Source of the DNA: Sparassis latifolia
Taxonomy: Eukaryota; Basidiomycota; Agaricomycetes; Polyporales; Sparassidaceae
Reading direction: 5' to 3'
DNA length: 64,000 bases
NCBI GenBank assembly: GCA_018466975.1
Contig: CM031553.1
Coordinates: forward strand, 310,001 to 374,000
The notes beneath the pieces were generated by a model that worked only from the letters and a program-made list of their open reading frames with translations, ran no database searches and had not been told where the DNA came from. Positions 1-10,400 of the stretch are shown one piece after another; within the stretch, counting starts at the first letter, position 1; each line of letters begins with the position of its first letter. The translations under genes were made by a program, and so were the position numbers.

Positions 1-191
1 AACGACCTCAGGTACGCACGCACGTCTCGAGCACCATGGTCACAAAAATCCATGTGCTTTCTTTCTAGAAAGAAAAGTAAATGCACCCTTCTGACGGTGA
101 CCTGGCGATAACGCGTACACAGAAAAGGGTCGAACTCTAAATTCTATCGTCACCGCGCCCGAATAGGTCGTACACTTCACCTTCACCATTT

Positions 192-3100
192 CTAGACGTC
201 GCGTTTCGTCGGCCTCCTTAGCAACATCCTGGACACCCCGCTCAGGATGACCGCGATCTCGGCTCTCGATTCCCAGATAGGGAGGATGATGCAAAAGATC
301 CCGCTCATCGCGACCCAGATGCTGACACGGACAACGGGGTCGGTACAGGATGAACGATCAGAGCGGAACCCGCTTACATCGTGCAGGCGACCCAAAACCG
401 ATAGAACGGCTTGCTGAAGACGTAGTGCGAGAAAAACATCGGGAGCGGCACTGAACACATAATCAGCCACAATCCCCGACGTCCGAAGACTATGCCGAGA
501 AGGAATACCGATGATAGCGACGATCAAGGTGAGCGCGAGGGAGTACCACGCTGCCCTTCGGAAGGCGCGTTTGAGCTCTGCCTGGCTGACGACCTCTTTC
601 CCTCCATCTGGGTCGCCGGATCTCACCACACGCACGTCATCCACGACGTCCGCGTCTGCATCCTTCTTCTCGTCCCCTGGTGGGGAGGTGCCGTCGTGGA
701 CAGGCTCCGCCTCCATGTCGTTGTAGGTCCTGATAGCCCGAGTCCCAGCAAAGTCGTAGTTCGCCGGCTCTGTCAGCATGCATCAATTGCCCCTTTCATA
801 TGAGACGCAGGTCTGCTGCCGGACACGCACTCGCAAGCGACACGAACACCGTGATGAGTCCCGAAAACAGGAGGCCCGTCAGCCCGCTGCACACAGCGGA
901 GTACGGCTCGGCTAGGTTGGACACATTGATAGCCCCTGGGGTGATAGTCAGAAGAAGACAACGCCCGAGCAGCAACGCCTGCAGATGCATACCGAAGATC
1001 TTCCAGCAGCCGATCATCCACGCGAGCATCCCGAGGACGGCGCCGATGACGGACCCGCACAACACGCCGGCGCGCGAGAGCTTCGACCAGGTTACTGTCA
1101 GCGCGATCGGGATGACGGCAGGACTGAGGACGACGCCTCTGTTCACAACGCCGGGGTCAGAAGACTCAATTGATCGGAAAGGGTGAGCTCACTGTACATA
1201 GAAAAGCTGCCACATAGACGTTCAGCGACGGTGAACGGAAGGAGTGGTGAGAACTCACCCAGCCGAGGTTAATATTCGCAGCGTTGAGCTACAACACGGT
1301 CAATAGCTGAATGTGGAGAGATGGATGGCGACGCACGATGGTTGCCCAAGCACCGGCCCAGATGGCCCAGACGCAGATGAAATAGTGGGAGACACGAACG
1401 ATCTCCGCGCTGGTTGCACGAGGGCGGTAGTAGGTCCGGTACAAGCTACGAAAGGAGCCCATCAGTCGCTTTAGACGGAACATCCGACCCGGTAGAACTG
1501 ACTCATAGGTACTGCAAAACCAGTCAGCTCGTGGTCCAGTACGTCTGGAACTCACTCACAAGAGACTCGATACTCCGATGAGCTCTGCACTGACCGCAGA
1601 GGTAACGGCCATACTGCATGAGCACTCATGAGATACGTGAATCGATGCATCGAGTAGATGCACTTACAAGACGACGAGCAAAATGGCCACGGCACCGCCC
1701 TTGCCCATGACGACGGCAGCCGCAGCGGGCGCAGCGAGACCTGCACCTGCCTGGCCAGCTGATAGCGGGTTTGGGTACGTCGGGAATTTTGGCTAAAATC
1801 GTTATCAAGAAAAGAACATGAATGCATCGGGAAATTGCTTGTTCACGTTATTGAGGAGAGCACGCGCGGCCAGTCCAAGGCAGGATGCGAATGCCCAGGG
1901 AACCGCGAACCACGAGAGGCCGCCAAGCATCTATTGAAGGGCAAACGGAGATCACCAACCAAGTCGCACAGTCATTCTGAAGATGCCTCACGTAGGCTTT
2001 AGTTGTAGATTGAGGAGCGCTTGCGATCGCCTGAAATACAGTCAATTTAGACAGGTTCCACAGGCACTTTTTCATGGACTCGTACACGCTGCCAGTAACC
2101 TGCGTGACATGTGAGCATCATAGATATAGATATTAGCTCGTAATCTACTTCACCTTGGTCACAGAACACCCCGGCGAATCCTTGAGGAAGTTAGCATTCC
2201 AGAATGAACTAACCAAGTGGCGGCAATACACTTACCGGATAGAATAGTTGCTGCCCCAAATACCAGTCCTTGGTTCGAGTTCATCGTGAGATAACTGCCG
2301 TCCTGGTTACCTTCCACAGGTGCATCAATACCAGCTTGTACCAGCAGGTCATACAGGGAGCCGACGCTTCCAGTTGCAGGAGAGGTTCCACTTAGAATTG
2401 CGTCAGCGGTGGGAACCAGCCGAAGAGGTATTCCGTACTAAACGTGGCCCACGAAGATGTAAATTGCGATGAATAGGACCAATGTATGTGCCCAGTCGCA
2501 GATGAAGGTAGCGCGAAGGCCCCCAAAGATAACATATACTGCAATTCCCACTGGAAGGAGGAAACACGCGGCGATGATATTCATGCCGGTGAGCGCGTTC
2601 ACGGTTGCAGCGCCTCCCACTAGCATTTAAGTTAGAAAAATTAATTAGTCAGGAAACTCCCGCAAAACATAAAAAGTCAACGGACGAAGAAGAGATCCGC
2701 AAACAACCAAGATACACAAGAACGCGTAAAATGTGAACAGGAGATGGACAGCCGTTCCGAATCGTGTTTTCGCAATCTGCAACAACATCAGTCTATGATG
2801 GAGTGCTTACTATGAAGGACCAACTTCAAGGAAAGTGTGAGCTCCATTCGCATTCATTTTGACCTTGGCAGCGACCATTGCGAAGAAAGCGAGTTGAATC
2901 GTGCCACCTACGCCATACCACCTGAAGCGAGATCTTGAGGGATAAGTGTTGAAAGTGAGCGTTTTAGACAACGCATACCATGGTCCGCTAACTCCTAAAC
3001 TCCATTATCAGCATAGACAGAAGGATACCATGCATTGACACAGACCGAACGTATAGGCTGCAGTGCTCGACTGCAACAAAGTTGCACTCCACGTCCACGC

Positions 3101-3578
3101 ACTTACACTGTGAGGGGGAAATTGATGCGTTATGGCTCCATGCTTAACGACCAACGTACATGCCACAGCATACAAGACCAGGCTGTTCGGGAGAATCAGA
3201 AGGCGATTATCAATGGTGAGATTGGTCTAACTTTGACGCTTCTTGAGGCACTCTTCAAGAAGCATCAGTTTATTGGCTTAGATTGGCAATTGTGCACGCG
3301 ACGAGACTTACGCTAAATTCTTCGGACGATGTGGGTGAGAAGTGGGAAAACTTCGCTTGCAGCGTTGTCAATACCAGCATCAGCGCGGCGAAAAAGAAGC
3401 CGACACCTTTGGACGGGTTGTGGGCGATTCGGTCAAATCCTCAAATAAGACATACTCACCGACAACAACACCATATCCGACGCTCACATCTGGGAAACGC
3501 TTAACCTCAAGTCACATAATGAAGATAAATTGGCTCACCGAGTAATGGTTTAAACTCGGAAACGCCGACCTCAGACAT
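192..3578 (-). CDS. DUR3: DUR3-type urea/H+ (polyamine) active transporter, copy A
   Basis: Sodium:solute symporter superfamily protein, predicted to import urea across the plasma membrane. The gene has more than 20 short introns. Joining exons at GT-AG sites gives an uninterrupted protein that starts [13 protein letters not shown], followed by the glycine-rich first membrane segment. Later DUR3 hallmarks are [14 protein letters not shown] (seen here with V and A variants), [14 protein letters not shown], the [12 protein letters not shown] segment, [21 protein letters not shown] and the C-terminal [13 protein letters not shown] and LPIWESR blocks. The start ATG is at 3578 and the TAG at 192-194. 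I found no frameshift or internal stop. A close paralog lies at 32.0-35.4 kb with matching intron positions. Upstream lie HGATAR sites, and the minus strand carries a TTTTAAATA box near 3709-3716. Family assignment is strong; substrate (urea versus polyamines) is inferred from the family. Confidence 0.9.
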
Positions 3579-3603
3579 TGGGTGATGTACTGGTTGAAGT
3601 GAG

Positions 3604-4085
3604 TGATAAGTATCAACTGCAGCAAGCACTCGATTTAAGGTCTTCTAGAGCTGGGCAGCGTGATACTTGGCAAGATAAGGGGCCCGCGACCGAGTGCAAC
3701 ACCTTCATATTTAAAAGTCGTCTTTCTGCGTAGAAGCATGGTGAGAAAAAGAAGCACTGATAAGATACAGCAGCTTCCCCGCTGTTTTTCCAGTTTGACA
3801 CGATAATCCAAACGTTCTCAGTATCCGTGTAGATATGGTCAGAGGAGAAAGGCTGAGTGCACTATCTCACTAATTCCACGTCGAAAATCAGAAGATTGGA
3901 AGAAAACGCAAGGAGTCATGAGATGCCTTGCAGGGATTCCGTGGTCCGAGACTGTCAATTGATAAGGTTTAGATGTACAGCTTAGAATAGCCACATACGC
4001 GATGATTGTTCGCAAGGTGGGCTCGAGTCTCGCAAACTGGCAGTCTCGAGCCTCGAGACTGTCAGCTTATGCAATTCTAGATAAA
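3604..4085. promoter_or_regulatory. Cluster of GATA-factor (HGATAR) sites upstream of DUR3-A
   Basis: Plus-strand matches to HGATAR lie at 3604-3610 (TGATAAG), 3673-3679 (AGATAAG), 3758-3764 (TGATAAG, followed at once by another GATA), 3960-3966 (TGATAAG) and 4079-4085 (AGATAAA). A reverse-strand match (CTATCT) lies at 3862-3867. All fall within 510 bp of the DUR3-A start codon. Fungal nitrogen catabolite control uses AreA/Nit2-type GATA factors that bind this motif at urea and ammonium uptake genes, so nitrogen-starvation induction is a reasonable inference. No expression evidence is available. Confidence 0.5.
4041..4061. repeat. Perfect 21-bp palindrome
   Basis: CAGTCTCGAG (4041-4050), one central C, and CTCGAGACTG (4052-4061) form perfect 10-bp arms. 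The half-site GAGACTGTCA recurs at about 3948-3957. It lies about 470 bp upstream of DUR3-A. It could be a dimeric factor site; function unknown. Confidence 0.6.
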
Positions 4086-4995
4086 GGATCAGTAAGTACA
4101 GTACTTGCAGTGCCTCAACAGCGACACGCACTGCATACAACAGATGTGCTTTGAAAGTCAAGCGAAACGTTGCAATGTGGCTGAAGGACGGATGATCTAC
4201 ATAGTATGATCACAGCCAAATAATCGATCGGCGGGAAAAAAAGAATTGTGTGTAGAAATCGTACCGCAGGGCCAGCAATGGCTGCTATCCAATGAAAATT
4301 CTACCCATTGGTAAGTGAGAATAGTTTGGAAGGGTGGTTTGTGCGTACCACCTACATCAATTCTTGATCCGAGTCAGATGCCATAGTGGTATAACGCCAT
4401 GACAAATCGTGGACAACCATGGGGGTGTTCTTGGTGGGCAAGCTTATGGTGCAGGAGTATGTGCAACGCAAAAAAAGGGAAATGAAAGACAATTAGTGTC
4501 ATGGTAAGCAGCATGGATTTCCCGTTGGTCAGGTACTGACACATACGTACTCGCCAGTGAGTCGTCAGACATTGGGCACACATAAAACTCACATACGTCG
4601 ACAGGAAAATGCGAGTGAAGCCTTTCACGAGTCCAGAAATTTTGACTTGGGTATGAGAAACTTACCTCGCAGACTCCTCAGTCTTGCACCCCGTAACAAC
4701 GAAATCTCAAGTGAAACATTATTCGCGAGGTATTAGGGACCACAGATTTGTTTGCTGAACGAGTAGAAAGACCAGCGTCGCAGTCAAACCGAGTGCGCGT
4801 CAATCATAACAATGCAGGGTCGTACGAGTCAGGCACTTGGGCGCACTTGGGCCAGAGGAGGTAGGAAATGCGATAAATCAACATTATTCATGGCCAGTCA
4901 GTTCGTTCCTTGAAGGAAACTTTAATCAGATGCTGAGGATAACCTGCGCATAGGCGGACAACAGTGCGTTTCTGAGAATTTCTGTGACCCACTAC

Positions 4996-5052
4996 CACGT
5001 GAGTTTTACACGCGACGCGTCACGTCACGTCACTTAACGCGGTATATAAATA
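4996..5052 (+). promoter_or_regulatory. Promoter-like E-box, CRE repeat and TATA box without an obvious gene
   Basis: CACGTG at 4996-5001, the doubled TCACGTCACGTCAC at 5020-5033 and TATATAAATA at 5043-5052 are arranged as in a fungal plus-strand promoter. The only open frame just downstream is a 27-codon ORF at about 5106. Transcription from here would run antisense to the P450 3' end. Confidence 0.35.
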
Positions 5053-5186
5053 CGGAATTCATCATCATCAACATCACAACGCGTCTCTAATTACGCTACC
5101 ACTTCGATGTACTGCCCCAACGAAATCTTGTTGCTGAGATATTACTTCATAGATAAATCGTCGCACGGTGTAGTCCGTCCACATCA

Positions 5187-7405
5187 CTAGGTTGCCATGC
5201 CAGCACGCATCTGATTCACCAGGTCGACTACTTTCCTCGAGCGGGGTCGTATCGCGCATTTGAACGACGTAGGGTGACTACGCCAGCATCAGCGATGCAA
5301 TGCATACTGGGGGACTGGACCGCATACCTAACGAATCCAGGATCGAATGAAGCTTCAGGCGTGATATTGCGGCCTGTGACGTCCACGGTCTTGCCGATGT
5401 CCAGAGTCGCGATCATGTTCGCCATTGCAATCCATAAGCTCTGGTCGGCAAATTTTTGACCCGGACACCTCCTATAAGCCGTAACAAACCGTAAGCAAGC
5501 CGCAGAGCATGGAACGCAAATACGAACCGCCGACCAAACCCGAACACGAACTTGCGCGGATCACGCTGTTCCGCCGTTTGGCCGTCCATCTCCTCGAAAC
5601 GTTCCGGTCGGAAAGCGTCTGGATCAGGATAGTTCTCCTTGTCTTTCGTCATCGACCTTGCAGAGAATTCACATGGATACCGCAGTCATGAACGATGGAA
5701 TTTCATGGACGAACCAGATATTTGGGATGACCATGGTTCCCCCTGGAATGTCATATCCACGATATTCGTCGTCTACCATAACTTTGTGCGGGATTCCTGG
5801 ACACAAGAACAGGCTTAGTGGAGCATTTATATGAATATGGTGCGCTCATACCCAAAGGGACAGGGCAATTCCATCTTCAACCCAGGTGATCAATTCTGAT
5901 ACGCATTTCATGACGAAGGCGAACACACCGTAGTACCTCACTCAAGACGCACTCCAAATACGGCAGCGATTCCCGGTCCTCGAAGTCTGGAAGATTGCCT
6001 TTTTTGATTACTCGATCCATCTCATCTTGGGCCTTTTTGTATACGTCTGGATACAACACCATGGTCAAGATGAACGTCGCAAGGACACCTATGGTCTGTA
6101 ACATTCGCAATGGTCAAAGAGACGAGGTCGAGAATCGGGAGACAATTACAGTGTCGCTTCCAGCTAATTCAAGTAAACTTAAGACTTCCACTTTTCACAG
6201 AGAAGGGATTAAAACACACCTCCATACAAGGCACCGGCTGCGCCTTTGATGTCAGCTTCATCCTGCGGGGACGTCCCTCCGCTGTTCTGAGTTTGCTCGA
6301 GAAGAACTGAAGTGAACGAAGGAAACGCAGTGCCCGCTGCCTATCGAGCATCATAAGGTACTAAACGCTACACGACAAAACGCGATACGTACCATAGCGC
6401 TCTTCACCATGTCGTACGGGGTGTCGAGCAACCTCCTTACAAGCACGCTGATTCGAGCTGCGTCTTTCTTGAACTTGCCGCCGGGCATCCATGCCGGGAT
6501 GTATCTTACTGAACGGTGTCGTCATCAGCTGTTTATAACGAGCTCGAAATATATAGAGCTTACACCATGGAAAGAAGTCCACCAGCATTGAACCCGGGGT
6601 CCCGGCTTCGACTGTCTCGGTAGTTGCCCTGTCCGCGATCTGAATGTACGTGTCGTCCAATGACCTGACAGTGTGTCCATAGGCAATTTCCATGATCAAT
6701 GCCGCCGCAAATCTAGATAGAGCTAAGGGCTCTCGAACACGCGGAGATGAACAACAGGACCGGCCTTTTTATGTGCGACATGAAAGACTCCGGCGTTTCG
6801 AACAGCCCGGAGAGAAGTATGTAGGACTCCCGCTTCTGCAGCGAACGATAGCTCATAAGTGAGCTTTTGTCTTCAAGCGTGTCACGCATCCATTTCCGTT
6901 GCCTTCGAAATCGTTCCCCGTAGGTCATGTGCGTCACGACATCCCAACCCATCCTATTCATGTAAGTCGGCACGCGGATCGAGGACCCAGAGAAATTCAC
7001 ATACAGTTCCTCCAAGAGAATGAAGCGTGGTCGATGCGAGTACTTTGCACTTTTCTTGTCCAGCAGGTCCTGTGCTGCCTGCAATGAATTCAAAACAAGG
7101 GCTGGAGTTTGGAACAGCCGGGTAAAGACGAGGTCACCTGGCAATCCAGTCAGTACATGCAAACGATGCAGCGCTCGACTGGCACCATATTGTGTTCCCC
7201 AGGCGGCAAATGTTCTCTCCTGATGCAGGGAAGGCAGTTCATGGACATTGCCTAGGATTGGTACTGGCTTTGGACCCGGCGGAAGACGAAGGCCATGCCC
7301 ATTCTTTATGCGAATGGAGTACATGAAGCAGCATACCACCAGGAGTACAAACAGGAGTAATATGGCAGCACTGACAGATGAGATGCCTTGGACGAGGAAA
7401 TCCAT
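5187..7405 (-). CDS. Microsomal cytochrome P450 monooxygenase
   Basis: Heme-thiolate monooxygenase, probably anchored in the ER by the N-terminal segment (about residues 8-30, rich in I/L/V) and followed by the LPPGPKPVPILGN hinge. Spliced exons give MTYGERFRRQRKW (helix C), the I-helix AGSDTT, the PERF region, and the heme-binding loop FGFGRRRCPG created by splicing CG|G across an intron near 5482-5536. The protein ends with CAIRPRS and a short tail, stop at 5187-5189. The AGSDTT residues come largely from a 14-nt micro-exon (6150-6163). I prefer the ATG at 7405, because the TATA box (TATAAAG, minus strand, 7469-7475) is too close to the in-frame ATG at 7444. No breaks were seen. The CYP family resembles the large basidiomycete CYP5144/5150-like groups but cannot be named from sequence alone; substrate unknown. 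Confidence 0.9.
6150..6163 (-). other. 14-nt micro-exon encoding the P450 I-helix motif
   Basis: CTGGAAGCGACACT on the minus strand is flanked by an AG acceptor and a GTAATT donor. Joined to its neighbours it gives G-A-G-S-D-T-T, the oxygen-activation motif. Skipping it would remove the motif and shift the frame. The following intron is 6096-6149 (54 nt). Confidence 0.75.
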
Positions 7406-10400
7406 CAAGGTTCTGAGCTGGTGGACAGCGAAGCCGTGGTACAAGGAATCTGTCCGTCAGTAAACCATCTTTATACGAAGATGGCCCGTCGATGAGGCGC
7501 CCGAATCTGATCAAGAGCAAGCCAGCGGCATGGCGGCGATGCGTGCGTCCAAGAGTTTGGACGTAAATTCTGAAGGGGCGCTCCTGAAAGCCCGATGGAC
7601 TTCCCTGTCCAATAGATTGCTATTGTCACGTAGTTTGAACAGACAATACTGTGAGACCAAAGTGGCAAAGCGGAGTTCCGTGGCAGGCGCGAAAGGCCCA
7701 ACCTAAAGGTTCAAGTTTGATCATACTTGGACACCTGCAGATGGCAGCTGCATATAGGTAGTGGATCGTCCACCAATCGCCGAATTTGTAGCGCAAGGAT
7801 CCACACAACGATTGGAACTAGCGATGAGCTGACTAGAGAGGAAAGATAGCTTAGGTTATACAGGAGCATGTCAGTCATTGGTGCGTTCACGCAGAGCCTC
7901 ATGCATTAATGGCAGCAGGCCTGCGTGCGTCTTCTGTCTGACCTCAATTCCAAGTCGGGTCAATCGGGCGGAGTTAGGGTCAATCGGGTTCACGTTTCAT
8001 CGATTAGCCGAGCGCTAAGTTTAACCCTGTGGACCTCGCAAACTTTGCTTGAACGGCACACCCCCTTGCAGTTGCAGTTGTCTTAATTCAACTTCTGGCA
8101 GTGCAGTCTACCTCGCATCCACCTGTTTCCGAAAGGCCGCGCGCGTCCCTACTCACTGCTCAGAGCTCCCGACGCAAGGTCACATCCGCTACAATCGCAA
8201 CCGCAACACCTGCAAGCGCAGACATGCGCTCTACAATGCAGCAGCTTACGTGACTCTCGACGTGCGTTCTCATCCCGGCATTATAATTCTGATTGTCAGC
8301 GGCACGATATGAACACCGAGGTGTGTTCGGCGTCTCCACGCGTCGTTGAACAGTCTTGATCCTATTGGCTTTGTCTCTTAGAGTATGAAATCTGAATTAA
8401 GGGCGTACTCCTGCATGCAAGAGCGTACATCGATTGGAATGTAGACTCAAGACAGGCCGATTTCTTGTATGAGGGCTCGGCTCCGTTTCAGATACACGAG
8501 GCTTAAGCGCCGCCATGGTAATTATATTGTCGGCGTCTGAGCGTCGAGTTTCGAATTGTCGAACATGTGGCCATCGATATTGAGACATTTCTGCCGAACT
8601 TTGTTGACAGCACAAAGTATTTTGTATATGTGTACGTTCCGGATCTGCTTCCCCGCTTAGTGGATCCATCTTCCTGACCACCGAATCCACTTCGAAGCTC
8701 CCGCCGAAGGGCCTCAGAACGCCGGCACATCTTTGCCACCGTCCGCCAGCGGCGTCGAGTAGCTGCAGAATGTCATTCAATCAAGAGAAAGTAATGAAAC
8801 TTTCTTCGACATCGTGGTTATTGTCTTCCAACTCTTCGGAATGGGTATCTTACTCTCAGGATTTACCAGGCAACATGCCGTGATGCTGAGGGGTTTGGTT
8901 CGATGCCCTCAAGTTGAACGGAAGGTGTCCTCATGCGCGTCTCGATATTAGGCCCAGAAGTCGATCGGGTGCCCGATGGGCTGCAACCGGGATGTTGTCA
9001 GATGTTCCTGGCCATCGGGGAACGCAGATGCCGATTAACTTGGCGATTGATGATGGCGAGACGATGTGATAGCACTAACGAAGTAAGAGTAAGTGCAATA
9101 GACGACTGAGATGTCTCGTGTTCCCGGTGAAAACGGCTGAGGTTTCTGCTTTCAGATGTCATCCTCCATACTTTAGTAGTGACGCTCATACCCTTCAACG
9201 CTGTTTTACGACGGCGTCTTGCCACACATTTACATGTGCGCAGCACCATTAGTTGAATGTCGAACCAATTTCCACCATGGCCATGACGTCCTCTCCGTTC
9301 GGAAAGACAATGCGGCAGTCTGAATAAGCTTGACTTGTGCGGTCTGCGCTATCCTGTTCCCATGAAACAGGAGCGCTTTACGTGTACAGTGGCGTGGGTC
9401 AGTCTTCGTCTCCATATTTTACGAATACTTTGCTGACTATTTCCGCAACTGTAAGTGGCAGTTCCGAACAGCACGGGTGCACACAGCAGGCCTAGGACGC
9501 GTAAGTTCATATTCCGCATGGCGTCACTGATACAGAAACCGTGCGCAATCCTCTACTCCAACTCCTCTTATCCAGCAATTCGTGGGTATTCTGCCTTAAA
9601 CTGAAGATGCGAATATCCTCAGCCTTTCTAATACGAAGTCTTGTGGGTTAAAAGTTGATGCGTCTCGCTTCAGCCAAGCTGTGAAGAAGCCTTTCTCTCG
9701 GAAAGCTTGGGCGACAGTTTTCCTGCAGAAACGCCACCCGCTTTGCCAACTGGAATGGAGCTGCCGCACATTCGACATCATAGCCCTATCAGCAAGTTGA
9801 TGCGAGACTGTCTTCTCTGATGAACTTCATCCTGCTTGCTTTATTCCGCCACTACCGACCTACATAGAAAGCGGACAGGTACGACTGCTTACGCATCAGG
9901 TCAACTCATTGATTCGGCACACCCCTCCGCCTCCTGTCTCCACCTCTCATTCTGTTCCAGGTATATTATTGTCCTCGTCTGACGTTACTTTCTCACCTAT
10001 TGATCCCCATTGACGTTTATCGTTCGAATCTTCCTAGCAACACTGCTTCTGTGCTATAAATCAACCAAGGTACAAACAGTTTATGGCCAGCTATGTCTTC
10101 AATGGTCATTTCCCATTACATTACTTATCTCCAAGCGAGATAACGCTATTGCTATACCGCCGCTCCGTTTTCTTCGATGCTCAGCTGTTATCACGAGAAG
10201 GTCCACTTTACGTGAGGCTTCTGACTCCACCGGATGGTCTCACTGGCTATTGTGGCTTTGCGTTCGCTGTTGTACCTTTTCTTTGTCTCTTGTTGAATGC
10301 CGTGCTTTCATTCCGATGAGCCGTAGCGCTGAGCATTCTGTTGTCTCCTGACTGTCTAACTGTGGGACACTAATCCTCGAGCGTCTTCGCAATGATTCCT

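Larger units (their letters stand above)
3579..5186. other. Intergenic region upstream of DUR3-A and downstream of the P450
   Basis: No coding region was recognised. It holds a cluster of GATA-type sites (3604-4085), a perfect 21-bp palindrome (4041-4061), and a plus-strand E-box/CRE/TATA arrangement (4996-5052) that points toward the 3' end of the P450 gene. The short open frames here show no conserved sequence. Confidence 0.6.

Noticed and set aside
1..7405. Idea that DUR3-A is a pseudogene because its open frames are short
   Set aside because: Joining exons at GT-AG sites, guided by copy B, restores one continuous protein with every conserved block.
8397..8780. 127-codon minus ORF (MNDILQLLDAAGGRWQ...)
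   Set aside because: The start faintly resembles segments of fungal F-box proteins, but no flanking exons or conserved continuation could be found.
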